NCBI GenBank assembly: GCA_964196195.1
Contig: CAXMSE010000025.1
Coordinates: forward strand, 8,886-72,885
Length of the DNA: 64,000 nucleotides
Source of the DNA: OFTM10 sp964196195
GTDB lineage: Bacteria > Actinomycetota > Acidimicrobiia > Acidimicrobiales > Aldehydirespiratoraceae
Direction: 5' to 3'
Shown: piece by piece, positions 52,004 through 60,712 of the stretch
How positions within the stretch are numbered: position 1 is the first letter of the stretch
How the letters are laid out: every line of letters starts with the position of its first letter
Program-made: the position numbers and the translations under genes
The notes under the pieces: generated by a model
Database searches by the model: none
The model's input: the letters and a program-made list of their open reading frames with translations, nothing else
Told to the model about the DNA's origin: nothing

Positions 52004-52435
52004 TCAGCGGCCTGAGATGTAGTCGGTGAGATGCTGACGTTCGGTCTCGAGCTCGTCGAGGCGGGCGTTGACGATGTCGCCGATGCTCACGATGCCCACC
52101 AGAGAGCCGTCCTCGCGTACCGGGACGTGCCTGAACCGGCCCTGTGTCATCTGGCCCATCAGTTCGTCGATGCTGGATGTGGGGCTGCAGCAGACCACGT
52201 CGGCTGTCATAAGGTCGGCTGCGGTGCGTTGCATCAGGCCGACATCATCGGCGGCGAGACCGCGGACGAGGTCGCGCTCGGAAATGATCCCATCGATTGT
52301 GTCACCATCGGCGGACACCACCAGGGCGCCGACCTTGAGCTCCGCGAGGGTCGCCACGACGGAGCGAATCGTCGAGTCGGGAGTGGTTGTGGCGACGTCG
52401 TCGCCCTTCCGCTTCAGAATCTCGCTGATGAGCAT
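52004..52435 (-). CDS. tandem CBS domain protein
   Basis: A 143-residue protein that consists of two CBS motifs (about 8-62 and 72-130): TTTPDSTIRSVVATLAELKVGALVVSADGDTIDGIISERDLVRGLA, then VCCSPTSSIDELMGQMTQGRFRHVPVREDGSLVGIVSIGDIVNA. CBS pairs bind adenine nucleotides and sense energy state. The protein carries no further domain, so it probably regulates a partner. A short ribosome binding site (GCGGAG) precedes the ATG. It is divergent from the acyl-CoA synthetase gene. Confidence 0.92.
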   Translation of the reverse strand: MLISEILKRKGDDVATTTPDSTIRSVVATLAELKVGALVVSADGDTIDGIISERDLVRGLAADDVGLMQRTAADLMTADVVCCSPTSSIDELMGQMTQGRFRHVPVREDGSLVGIVSIGDIVNARLDELETERQHLTDYISGR

Positions 52436-52533
52436 TTTGGTCTCCGCAGAGTCGTTGTTCGTTCAAGCCTTGTCGTCCTAGTGTTGCAGGTGACCGATGA
52501 GACCGAAAGTATGGCGTCGAACAGGGGGACGTG

Positions 52534-54174
52534 ATGACTGCAGCAATCGCGGTGGGATCAGCCGATACGCCGCTCATCGAGCAGACAATCGGTGCCAATC
52601 TCTCCGCCACCGCTGGGCGCTACGGCGATCTGGAGGCATTCGTGGTGGTGCACCAGGGGATTCGCCAGACCTGGGCCGAGTTCGATGCCACCGTCGACGC
52701 GGTGGCCAAGGGCCTGATGGCTCGAGGGATAGAGAAGGGCGATCGGGTCGGCATGTGGAGCCCCAACTTCGCCGAATGGACCTATGTCCAGTACGCCACA
52801 GCTCGAATCGGTGCGATCCAGGTCAACATCAATCCCGCCTACCGCACCAGCGAACTCCAGTACGCGCTGGCCCAGTCCGGCTGCCGGATGCTGGTGACGT
52901 GCACCGGGTATCTCGCGTCGGCCTACCGCGAGATGGTGGAGGAAGTCAGGTCGTCGCTCCCCGATCTCGAGATGGTCATCTACTTCGACACCGGTGACTG
53001 GAACGAGCTCGTCGAGGCCGGTTCGTCTGTCAGTGGTCGACAACTCACCGAACGAGCCGACTCCCTCGATTCGGCCGATCCGATCAACATCCAGTACACG
53101 TCGGGCACCACCGGGTTTCCCAAGGGAGCCACTCTCAGTCATCGCAGCATCCTCAACAACGCCCTTTTCGTCGGCGAGTCGTGCGGCTACACCCCCAACG
53201 ACCGCGTCTGCATTCCGGTGCCCTTCTACCACTGCTTCGGAATGGTGATGGGGAACCTGGCGTGCTCTGTGTTCGGCGCAACGATGGTGGTGCCGTGCCC
53301 GACCTTCGATCCGGGCGCGGTGCTGAAGACCGTCGAGGCCGAGCAATGCACCTCGCTCTACGGCGTACCCACGATGTTCGTGGCCGAGCTCGGCCTCCCC
53401 GACCTGGGATCCTTCGACCTCTCGAGCCTGCGCACAGGCATCATGGCCGGTTCGCCGTGCCCGATCGAAGTGATGCGCAAGGTCATCGGCGAGATGAACA
53501 TGGATGAGGTCACCATCGCCTACGGCATGACCGAGACATCTCCGGTGTCCACCCAGACCGGCGCCGACGACTCCGTCGAGCATCGCGTGTCCACCGTGGG
53601 GCGAGTGCTCCCTCACGTGGAATCCAAGATTGTCCACCCCGACACCGGCGAGACCGTGCAGAGAGGGCAACGAGGCGAATACTGCACCCGCGGCTATCAC
53701 GTGATGGTCGGTTACTGGAACGAGCCCGAGAAGACATCCGCGGCGATCGACAGCGAAGGCTGGATGCACTCCGGCGACCTCGCCACAATGGACGAGGACG
53801 GGTACGTCAACATCGTCGGCCGGCTCAAGGACATGATCATCCGCGGCGGCGAAAACGTGTATCCGAGAGAAATCGAGGAGTTTCTCTACACCCATCCCGC
53901 GGTGGCCGATGCCCAGGTGATCGGGGTGCCCGACGAGCGCTACGGCGAACAGGTCATGGCCTGGGTGCAGCTCGACGCACACCAGGAACTCACCGATGAG
54001 GAGCTGAAGGAGTTCTGCCGCGGCAAGATCGCCCACTTCAAGATTCCCCACTACATCAGGTTCGTGTCGGCGTTCCCGATGACGGTCACGGGCAAGATCC
54101 GCAAGGTTGAGATGCGCGAGAAGTCGATCGCAGATCTGGGGCTGAGCGAGGCGGCGGCGACCGAGACGGCCTGA
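52534..54174 (+). CDS. AMP-binding acyl-CoA synthetase (FadD-like)
   Basis: A 546-residue adenylate-forming enzyme. The AMP/P-loop motif is QYTSGTTGFPKGATLSHRS, the second motif ITIAYGMTETSPVS-like (VTIAYGMTETSPVSTQ), the third WMHSGDLATMDEDGYVNIVGRLKDMIIRGGENVYPREIEEFL, and the C-terminal Lys motif MTVTGKIRKVEMREKS. It activates a carboxylic acid, probably a medium- or long-chain fatty acid, to the CoA thioester. The start is ATG 52534, with AGGGGG six bases before; GTG 52531 is also in frame. It precedes the CoxSLM operon by 76 bases and may be separately transcribed. Confidence 0.92.
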   Translation: MTAAIAVGSADTPLIEQTIGANLSATAGRYGDLEAFVVVHQGIRQTWAEFDATVDAVAKGLMARGIEKGDRVGMWSPNFAEWTYVQYATARIGAIQVNINPAYRTSELQYALAQSGCRMLVTCTGYLASAYREMVEEVRSSLPDLEMVIYFDTGDWNELVEAGSSVSGRQLTERADSLDSADPINIQYTSGTTGFPKGATLSHRSILNNALFVGESCGYTPNDRVCIPVPFYHCFGMVMGNLACSVFGATMVVPCPTFDPGAVLKTVEAEQCTSLYGVPTMFVAELGLPDLGSFDLSSLRTGIMAGSPCPIEVMRKVIGEMNMDEVTIAYGMTETSPVSTQTGADDSVEHRVSTVGRVLPHVESKIVHPDTGETVQRGQRGEYCTRGYHVMVGYWNEPEKTSAAIDSEGWMHSGDLATMDEDGYVNIVGRLKDMIIRGGENVYPREIEEFLYTHPAVADAQVIGVPDERYGEQVMAWVQLDAHQELTDEELKEFCRGKIAHFKIPHYIRFVSAFPMTVTGKIRKVEMREKSIADLGLSEAAATETA

Positions 54175-54250
54175 CCCAGCCAAACCTCGATGGGCACAAG
54201 GTCGCAGAACGCGCGAGACTCCCGACACAACCGCACATGATGGGGGAACG

Positions 54251-54739
54251 GTGAAACTTACACTGACCGTAAACGGCACGACTCACACGAGCGAGGTCGA
54301 GCCTCGAACCTTGTTGGTGCACCACCTGAGAGACAATCTGGGGCTCACCGGCACCAACATCGGTTGTGATACCTCCTCTTGTGGCGCCTGCACGGTGCAT
54401 TTCGAGGGCCAATCGGTGAAGTCGTGCACGATGCTCGCCGTTCAGGCCGACGGCGGCGAGATCACCACCATCGAAGGACTCGCAGGCCAGGCCCAGGAAG
54501 CCGGCATCTCCACCGGCGACCAGGACTGGCACCCCATGCAGGAGGCCTTCCACCAGTGCCACGGCCTCCAGTGCGGATACTGCACTCCGGGAATGGTGAT
54601 GGCAGCCACATCCCTGCTCGACGAAAACCCCGACGCCGATGAACGCGGTGTGCGAGAGGGACTCGAAGGCAACCTGTGCCGTTGCACCGGCTATCACAAC
54701 ATCGTGAAAGCAGTCCTCCAGGCCAAGGGCGGTGCGTGA
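54251..54739 (+). CDS. molybdenum hydroxylase 2Fe-2S subunit (CoxS-like)
   Basis: A 162-residue small subunit with two [2Fe-2S] sites. GCDTSSCGACTV supplies three Cys of the ferredoxin-type cluster and VKSCTML the fourth. HGLQCGYCTPGMVMAA and EGNLCRCTGYHNIVKAV supply the second cluster. It passes electrons from the molybdopterin site to the FAD subunit. The start is GTG 54251. The stop codon overlaps the ATG of the large subunit gene. S-L-M gene order is that of form II CODH-like enzymes. Confidence 0.94.
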   Translation: MKLTLTVNGTTHTSEVEPRTLLVHHLRDNLGLTGTNIGCDTSSCGACTVHFEGQSVKSCTMLAVQADGGEITTIEGLAGQAQEAGISTGDQDWHPMQEAFHQCHGLQCGYCTPGMVMAATSLLDENPDADERGVREGLEGNLCRCTGYHNIVKAVLQAKGGA

Positions 54740-57123
54740 TGACTGCAGTCATGGGCACCCCGATGCTCCGCAAGGAGGATGGCAAACTCCTCACCGGCGA
54801 GAGCAAGTTCGTCGACGACATCCACGTACCCGGTGAGCTCTGGATGGGCATGGTGAGAAGCCCCCATGCTCATGCCACCATCACTTCGATAGAGACTTCC
54901 GGGGCCTTGGCGATGCCCGGTGTTCACGCTGTGCACACCGGTGCCGATCTCGCCGAGATGGGCCTGTGGATCGCGCCTCTGCCATGCGCGTGGCCCGTCA
55001 CCGACGACATGCTCAACCCGCCCCACTTCCCGGTGGCGAGCGGCGACGTGCACCATGTGGGCGAGATCGTCGCGGTGGTGCTGGCCGACAGTCGCTACCG
55101 CGCAGCCGACGCCATCGATGAGGTGATCGTCCACTACGACACCCTCCCCGCGGCGGTGTCGGTTGCCGATGCTCGTGATGGCGATGTCCATGCGCACGCC
55201 GACCTCGACACCAACCGCGCGTTCCGCTGGGAACTGATCCCCGACCCTGATGCCGTCGAAGCTGCGTTCGCGGGGGCCGACCATGTGGTTTCCGGCAACT
55301 TCGTCCAACAACGCTTGATTCCGATGGCTATGGAGCCTCGCGGAGTATTGGCCGTCCCGTCGCCGCACGGCGATGACATCACCCTCTACAGCGCCACCCA
55401 GGTTCCCCACATCCTCAAGGTGATGGCGGCGGCCACAACTGGGATTCCGGAACAGAACATCCGTGTCATTGCGCCTGCGGTCGGAGGCGGATTCGGAGCC
55501 AAGCTCAACATCAACCCCGATGAGATCCTGGCGATCACCCTCGCCAAGAAGCTGGGGCGTGCAGTCCGCTGGACGGAATCGCGCTCTGAGGCCGCCGGGT
55601 CCACCCACCAGGGACGAGGACAGCTGCAGCACATCGAGCTGGCCGCCGATAGCGATGGCAAGCTACGCGGCGTGAGGGTCCATCTCGACGCCGACATGGG
55701 CGCCTACATGATGCTCATCACGCCGGGCGTTCCCTTGCTCGGCAGCTTCCTCTACACCGGTGTCTACGACGTGCCCGCCTTCGGGTTCGTGTGCGAGGGC
55801 TACTTCACCAACATGACCCCCACCGATGCCTACCGAGGTGCGGGGCGACCGGAGGCGAGCTACGCCATCGAGCGCGCCATGGACCTCTTGGCCCTCGAGA
55901 TTGGAGTGGGGCCCGATGAGATTCGGCGCCGCAACTACATCAACGGTGGTGAAGCCTTCGAGAATCATGAGGCCGCGTCCACCCTCATCTTCGACTCCGG
56001 CCATTACGGCCCCAGCCTCGACCGTGCACTTGAGATGGCTGGCTACGACGGTTTGAGGACCGAGCAGGCCCGCCGTCGCGAAGCGGGAGAGACGGTCCAG
56101 TTGGGCATCGGCCTGTGCACCTATGTGGAGATTTGCGGCCTGGCGCCGTCGCGTGCTCTCGGGGGTCTCAACTACGGCGCAGGCGGCTGGGAACATGCCA
56201 CCGTCCGCATGCTGCCCACCGGGAAGGTGGAGGTTGTCTCGGGCTCCACGCCCCATGGCCAGGGCCATGAGACGTCGTGGTCCCAGATAATCGCCGACAA
56301 GATGGGGATCTCCCCCTACGACGTCACGGTGCTTCACTCCGATACCGCAATCAGTCCGCTCGGACTCGACACCTACGGGTCGCGTTCTCTCGCCGTTGGT
56401 GGCGTGGCAATCGCCATGGCGGCCGACAAGGTCATCGAGAAGGCTCGCCTCATCGCCGCTCATCAATTCGAAGCGGCGCCAGAAGATGTCCAGTTCGAGA
56501 ACGGTGCGTTCTCGGTGGCGGGATCACCGGGCACCACGGTGCACATCCAGGAGCTCGGTTTTGCAGCATTCACGGCCCACGATCTGCCCGATGGTATCGA
56601 ACCCAACCTCCAAGAGCAGGTGTCGTTCGACCCACCCAACTTCGCCTTCCCGTTCGGCACCCATGTGGCCGTCGTCGAGGTCGACGAGGCCACCGGGCGG
56701 GTGGAGCTGATCGACTATGTGGCTGTCGACGACTGCGGCAACCAGGTCAATCCGCTGATTGTCGAGGGCCAGCTCCACGGGGGGATCGTTCAAGGCGTGG
56801 CTCAGGCGCTCTACGAGGAAGCGGTCTACGACGAGTACGGCAACATCACCAACCCGTCGATGATGGACTACCTGGTGCCTTCGCCCACCGAAGTGCCGAG
56901 CATGAAGCTCGACTACACAACCACCCCGAGCACCACCAATCCGCTGGGTGTGAAAGGTGTCGGTGAGGCAGGAACCATTGGTTCGGCTGCCGCGGTGATC
57001 AACGCTGTGTGCGATGCCCTTTCACCCCATGGCATCTCCGATATGGAGATGCCTGCGTCGCCCAAGCGGGTCTGGAACGCCATCAATCGAGCATCCGGCA
57101 ACGGAGAAGGAGGTGCCTCATGA
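54739..57123 (+). CDS. form II CoxL-like molybdopterin large subunit (aldehyde oxidase family)
   Basis: A 794-residue molybdopterin-cytosine-dinucleotide-type catalytic subunit. FVQQRLIPMAMEPRGVLA and PAVGGGFGAKLNINPDEIL mark the family. The active-site loop is AYRGAGR at residues 364-370. True CO dehydrogenases (form I) have A-Y-x-C-S-F-R here, and this is the form II signature, so the enzyme probably hydroxylates another substrate such as an aldehyde, a purine or another heterocycle. GVGEAGTIGSAAAVINAV is the C-terminal motif with the catalytic Glu. The start is ATG 54739, and the longer frame to 54676 overlaps CoxS. Confidence 0.93.
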   Translation: MTAVMGTPMLRKEDGKLLTGESKFVDDIHVPGELWMGMVRSPHAHATITSIETSGALAMPGVHAVHTGADLAEMGLWIAPLPCAWPVTDDMLNPPHFPVASGDVHHVGEIVAVVLADSRYRAADAIDEVIVHYDTLPAAVSVADARDGDVHAHADLDTNRAFRWELIPDPDAVEAAFAGADHVVSGNFVQQRLIPMAMEPRGVLAVPSPHGDDITLYSATQVPHILKVMAAATTGIPEQNIRVIAPAVGGGFGAKLNINPDEILAITLAKKLGRAVRWTESRSEAAGSTHQGRGQLQHIELAADSDGKLRGVRVHLDADMGAYMMLITPGVPLLGSFLYTGVYDVPAFGFVCEGYFTNMTPTDAYRGAGRPEASYAIERAMDLLALEIGVGPDEIRRRNYINGGEAFENHEAASTLIFDSGHYGPSLDRALEMAGYDGLRTEQARRREAGETVQLGIGLCTYVEICGLAPSRALGGLNYGAGGWEHATVRMLPTGKVEVVSGSTPHGQGHETSWSQIIADKMGISPYDVTVLHSDTAISPLGLDTYGSRSLAVGGVAIAMAADKVIEKARLIAAHQFEAAPEDVQFENGAFSVAGSPGTTVHIQELGFAAFTAHDLPDGIEPNLQEQVSFDPPNFAFPFGTHVAVVEVDEATGRVELIDYVAVDDCGNQVNPLIVEGQLHGGIVQGVAQALYEEAVYDEYGNITNPSMMDYLVPSPTEVPSMKLDYTTTPSTTNPLGVKGVGEAGTIGSAAAVINAVCDALSPHGISDMEMPASPKRVWNAINRASGNGEGGAS

Positions 57124-57932
57124 TCCCCGCACCAGTCGAATACACCCGTGCCGGTAGCGCCGAGGAGGCGATTTCTCTTCTTACCGAACACGGCGATGAG
57201 GCCAAGCTGCTAGCCGGCGGTCACTCGCTCCTCCCGATGATGAAGCTCAGGCTGGCAACCCCGGCCCAGCTCATAGATGTCGGCAGGATCGACGAGCTGC
57301 GTTACATCAATGCCGACAACGGGCAGGTGGCAATCGGTGCGCTCACGCGCCACACCGAACTCGAGCACTCCGATGTCCTGGCCGAAGCGTGTCCCTTGCT
57401 GAAGCACGTGGCTTCGGTGGTGGGCGATCCCTCCGTGCGTCATCGCGGGACACTGGGAGGAACCCTGGCCCACGCCGACCCCGCGTCCGATCTCCCGGCG
57501 GCAATCCTCGCACTGGGAGGAACGCTCGTCGCTCAGGGTCCCAATGGCCGACGCGAGATCGCGGCCACCGACTTCTTCACCAGCTATTTCGAATCGGTGC
57601 TCGCCGCCGACGAGATGCTCGTCGAGGTGAGGGTGCCATCGGGCGGCGGAGGCTGGAACTACCAGAAGTTCAACCGCCGGGCTCAGGACTGGGCCATCGT
57701 GGGTGTGGTCGTGGCCGATGCAGGCAAGGGCATCGCCCTCGTCAACATGGGTGCAACCCCGCTGCGGGCAACGGGTGTGGAGGCGGCTCTGGCCGGCGGC
57801 GCATCGGCGGCCGACGCGGCGGCAGTCGCTGCTGAGGGCACCTCGCCGGTGGAGGATGGCAATGCCGACGCCACCTATCGCAGCCATCTCACCCGCGTTC
57901 TCACCGAGCGGGCGCTCAACGCCGCCCGATAA
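57120..57932 (+). CDS. molybdenum hydroxylase FAD subunit (CoxM-like)
   Basis: A 270-residue FAD subunit. The two FAD motifs are LLAGGHSLLPMMKLRLA (A-G-G-H-S) and HRGTLGGTLAHADPASDLPA (T-L-G-G). It begins with the PAPVEYTRAGSAEEAISLL pattern of the family. It accepts electrons from the 2Fe-2S subunit. The ATG overlaps the CoxL stop (ATGA). Operon order is 2Fe-2S, Mo, FAD. The acyl-CoA synthetase gene upstream and the thioesterase gene downstream suggest a CoA-linked or acid-related pathway. Confidence 0.94.
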   Translation: MIPAPVEYTRAGSAEEAISLLTEHGDEAKLLAGGHSLLPMMKLRLATPAQLIDVGRIDELRYINADNGQVAIGALTRHTELEHSDVLAEACPLLKHVASVVGDPSVRHRGTLGGTLAHADPASDLPAAILALGGTLVAQGPNGRREIAATDFFTSYFESVLAADEMLVEVRVPSGGGGWNYQKFNRRAQDWAIVGVVVADAGKGIALVNMGATPLRATGVEAALAGGASAADAAAVAAEGTSPVEDGNADATYRSHLTRVLTERALNAAR

Positions 57933-57943
57933 CGTCTGACGAC

Positions 57944-58756
57944 ATGGAAACAATGCCGTCCGGGCTGTTCGCCCGCGACTCCGGCCGGTATGTGCCAGAC
58001 CCGGTATGCGCCGGGCCCTGGGATCCCGGCGCCATGCATGGTGGGCCGGTTGCCGCGCTCGTCGGCCGCCTCATCGCAGACCACGATGGCAACGACGCCG
58101 ACTGGTTCCTGTCACGGCTCACGGTCGAGTTGGTGCGGCCCGTCCCGCTCAGACCAGTGACCGTCGACCTCGAGGTCCGGCGCCAGGGTAGACGGCTCCA
58201 GCTCGTCGATGCGGTTGTTCGCGACCCCGACGGGGTCGAGGTTGTCGTGGCGCGCGGACTCCGGCTCCGACGTGGAGACAACGGCCTCGACGAGGACCGA
58301 CTGATGCATCCCGAACCGCCTGATGTCTTGGGGCCGGCGGGGTTGTCGAGTTACGACCACACCCACCAGCGTCCGTTCGGGAATTTCTTCATGGATGCCT
58401 TGGACATTCGCGCGGTTGTGGAGGCCGATTTCATTGGGATGGGCCCGGCCCAGGTGTGGTTCAGCCTCCTCGTGCCGGTTATGGCGGGGGAGCCTGTGCA
58501 TCCCCTCGATCGTGTCCTGACCGCGGCCGACTTTCCCAACGGAGTGTCGAGGATTCTCGACCCTCTCGAGCACCAGTTCATCAACCCCGATCTGACGGTG
58601 AGCCTGCATCGCTACCCGTCCGACGAATGGGTGCTGCTCGACGGGGTCTCCCACGCCCGGCGCGGTGGCTACGGAATGGCCCAATGTGAGCTCTCCGATG
58701 CCGGAGGCCACCTCGGCACCAGTGTGCAGTCTCTCCTGGTGGCTGCGGCGCGATGA
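57944..58756 (+). CDS. acyl-CoA thioesterase family (TesB-like)
   Basis: A 270-residue double-hotdog thioesterase. GAMHGGPVAALVGRLIADH is the first hotdog helix, LSRLTVELVRPVPLRPVTVDLEVRRQGRRLQLVDAVV the strand block, and the second half contains EWVLLDGVSHARRGGYGMAQCELSDAGGHLGTSVQSLLV, as in TesB/acyl-CoA thioesterase II-like proteins. The substrate is unknown. TAACGT lies 8 bases before the ATG, so it might have its own leaderless transcript in addition to read-through from the CoxM gene 11 bases upstream. The next gene overlaps its end (ATGA). Confidence 0.85.
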   Translation: METMPSGLFARDSGRYVPDPVCAGPWDPGAMHGGPVAALVGRLIADHDGNDADWFLSRLTVELVRPVPLRPVTVDLEVRRQGRRLQLVDAVVRDPDGVEVVVARGLRLRRGDNGLDEDRLMHPEPPDVLGPAGLSSYDHTHQRPFGNFFMDALDIRAVVEADFIGMGPAQVWFSLLVPVMAGEPVHPLDRVLTAADFPNGVSRILDPLEHQFINPDLTVSLHRYPSDEWVLLDGVSHARRGGYGMAQCELSDAGGHLGTSVQSLLVAAAR

Positions 58757-59214
58757 AACAGAGCGCGGGCCTGCTTCTCTGGCGGCGCGCTGTCGGCGGC
58801 GGGGCCGAGTTGTTGATTGGTCACATGGGCGGGCCCTACCGGGCTCATAAGGACGAAGGCGCGTGGTCGTTGCCGAAGGGCCTGGCCGAACCGACCGAAG
58901 ACGACCTGCTGTTGGTGGCCGAGCGGGAGTTCGCCGAAGAGATGGGCGGAGATGCGCCCGACGGGCCCTCGGTGTGTCTGGCAACGGTGGCTGCGAACGG
59001 GAAGCGGGTCACGATCTTCGCTCGCGAGGGAGACTTCGACGTGGCATCGATGGTGTCGAACACCTTCGAAATGCAGTGGCCTCGGGGGTCGGGCGAGGTA
59101 CAGAGCTTCCCCGAGATCGACCGGGCGATGTGGGCAGCGCCGGTCGATGCCCGAAGGCTCCTGGCCAAGTCACAACGCTCATTTGTAGACAGGCTCGAGG
59201 AGCTGCTCAGCTGA
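58753..59214 (+). CDS. Nudix hydrolase
   Basis: A 153-residue Nudix protein. The box is visible in KGLAEPTEDDLLLVAEREFAEEMGG (G-x5-E-x7-R-E-x2-E-E-x-G), though the first E spacing is loose. WSLPKGLAEPTE and GGAELLIGHMGGPYRAHKDEGAWSLPKG place it with the NUDIX domain group related to diadenosine or histone-type NTP hydrolases. The ATG overlaps the thioesterase stop. It is convergent with the racemase gene, with an 8-base overlap. Confidence 0.88.
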   Translation: MKQSAGLLLWRRAVGGGAELLIGHMGGPYRAHKDEGAWSLPKGLAEPTEDDLLLVAEREFAEEMGGDAPDGPSVCLATVAANGKRVTIFAREGDFDVASMVSNTFEMQWPRGSGEVQSFPEIDRAMWAAPVDARRLLAKSQRSFVDRLEELLS

Positions 59215-59899
59215 GTGCCCACTCCACCGCGGCTTCGGCGTGGAGGCGGGTGGTGGGGAAGAACGGCACGTCCACATCGTCGGCGCTGATGAGCAACTCA
59301 ATCTCTGTGCAGCCCGCGATGACTCCCTCGGCCCCCTCGTTCACCAGGGTGGAGATGACCTCGAGATAGCGGGCACGAGATGAGGACTCGACCCGGCCGA
59401 GCACCAGCTCCTCATAGATGACGCGGTGCACCTCCGTGCGTTCGTCGGCGCCCGGAATCCGTACATCGAGTCCGTGCAGCTGTTGGAGCCGACCACGATA
59501 GAAATCCTGTTCCATGGTGAAGCGGGTGCCGAGAAGGCCAACCACGCTCACATCAGCAGCACCTATGGCGGCCGCGGTGGCATCGGCGATGTGCAGCAGG
59601 GGGATGTCGATGGCGGACTGCACCTCGTCGGCCATCCGGTGCATCGTGTTGGTACAGATCACCGCACACTCGGCGCCACCCCGTTCGATTGAGCGGGCCG
59701 CGTCGACCATGGCGCTGGTCGCGCTGGGCCAGTCGCCGCGGTGTTGCATCGCTTCGATCTCGTGGAAGTCGACCGAATACATCACCGATTTCGCAGAGTG
59801 GGTGCCGCCGAGCCGCCGGCGAACCTCTTCATTGATGATCCGGTAATACTCGATCGACGACTCCCAGCTCATGCCGCCGATGAGGCCGATGGTACGCAT
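59207..59899 (-). CDS. aspartate/glutamate racemase family protein
   Basis: A 230-residue PLP-independent racemase. It starts IGLIGGMSWESSIEYYRIIN. The two catalytic cysteines are visible: Cys82 in VICTNTMHRM and Cys197 in IAGCTEIELL. The family is the aspartate racemase group. It may supply D-aspartate for the cell wall, or act on another amino acid. The start is ATG 59899. Confidence 0.9.
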   Translation of the reverse strand: MRTIGLIGGMSWESSIEYYRIINEEVRRRLGGTHSAKSVMYSVDFHEIEAMQHRGDWPSATSAMVDAARSIERGGAECAVICTNTMHRMADEVQSAIDIPLLHIADATAAAIGAADVSVVGLLGTRFTMEQDFYRGRLQQLHGLDVRIPGADERTEVHRVIYEELVLGRVESSSRARYLEVISTLVNEGAEGVIAGCTEIELLISADDVDVPFFPTTRLHAEAAVEWALS

Positions 59900-59992
59900 G
59901 GGTCAGTCGATGCCCTTCGCTGCTGCGGTCAGTTTGCCCAGCTTAGTGAGGGCCAGGTCGCGGCTGAGGTAGCCGAGTCATCTAGGCGTAAC

Positions 59993-60712
59993 ATGCCGCC
60001 GATGCAGCCCATCGCCGCTCGGGCAGTGGTATTCGACAAGGACGGCACCCTCATCGATTTCCACGCCACATGGGGTCCAGCCATGGTGCGGGTACTCACC
60101 GAGCTGAGCATGGGAGACACAAGTGTCCTCCAAGCTGCGGCCGATCGCCTCCTGCTCGAAATTTCGACGGAATCGATCGCAATCGGGTCGCCGATTGTGG
60201 CTGAGAGTACCGCGGAGATCGCCGAGCGGATCGCGGCCGACTTCGGTCGTGATGATGTCGATCAGCTGGCCTCCGAGATGGACTTTCTGACTCTGCGGTT
60301 CGCGACCGAGTCCGTGGTGCCGATTGCCGGGGTGGGCGACACTCTCTCTGCTCTTCAGCTCATGGGATTACCGCTGGGGGTTGCCACCAACGATGCCGAA
60401 GCCACGGCGCGAGCCCAGCTTCACAAGCTGGGACTCACCGGGTTCTTCGACACGGTGATGGGTTACGACTCCGGATCCGGCGCCAAGCCCGGGCCGGGAA
60501 TGCTGCTCGCCACCGGCTGCCGACTCGGCTGCCCGATCGAGGAACTGGTGATGGTCGGCGACACTCCGACCGACGTCTCCGCCGCGGTGGCGGCCGGGGC
60601 CCGGTCGGTGCTGATCGATCCCGATCACGTCTACGAGACCCGGGCCGACGTGGTGGTCGATTCGCTTGTGGAACTCCCGTCGGTCCTTCGCGCTCAAGGG
60701 AGCATCAGTTGA
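59993..60712 (+). CDS. HAD-family phosphatase
   Basis: A 239-residue HAD hydrolase. Motif I is VVFDKDGTLIDFHATW (Asp15-x-Asp17), motif II GVATNDAEA, motif III Lys in SGAKPGPGM and motif IV VGDTPTDVSAAVAAGA. A four-helix cap lies between about residues 25 and 100. It resembles phosphoglycolate phosphatase (Gph/PhnX-like). The start is ATG 59993, with a TAGGCG box a few bases upstream, and ATG 60002 as an alternative. The 3' end overlaps the convergent C45 gene by 8 bases. Confidence 0.87.
   Translation: MPPMQPIAARAVVFDKDGTLIDFHATWGPAMVRVLTELSMGDTSVLQAAADRLLLEISTESIAIGSPIVAESTAEIAERIAADFGRDDVDQLASEMDFLTLRFATESVVPIAGVGDTLSALQLMGLPLGVATNDAEATARAQLHKLGLTGFFDTVMGYDSGSGAKPGPGMLLATGCRLGCPIEELVMVGDTPTDVSAAVAAGARSVLIDPDHVYETRADVVVDSLVELPSVLRAQGSIS

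Noticed and set aside
54251..57932. Annotation as aerobic CO dehydrogenase
   Set aside because: The large subunit has the form II loop AYRGAGR instead of the form I loop with Cys.
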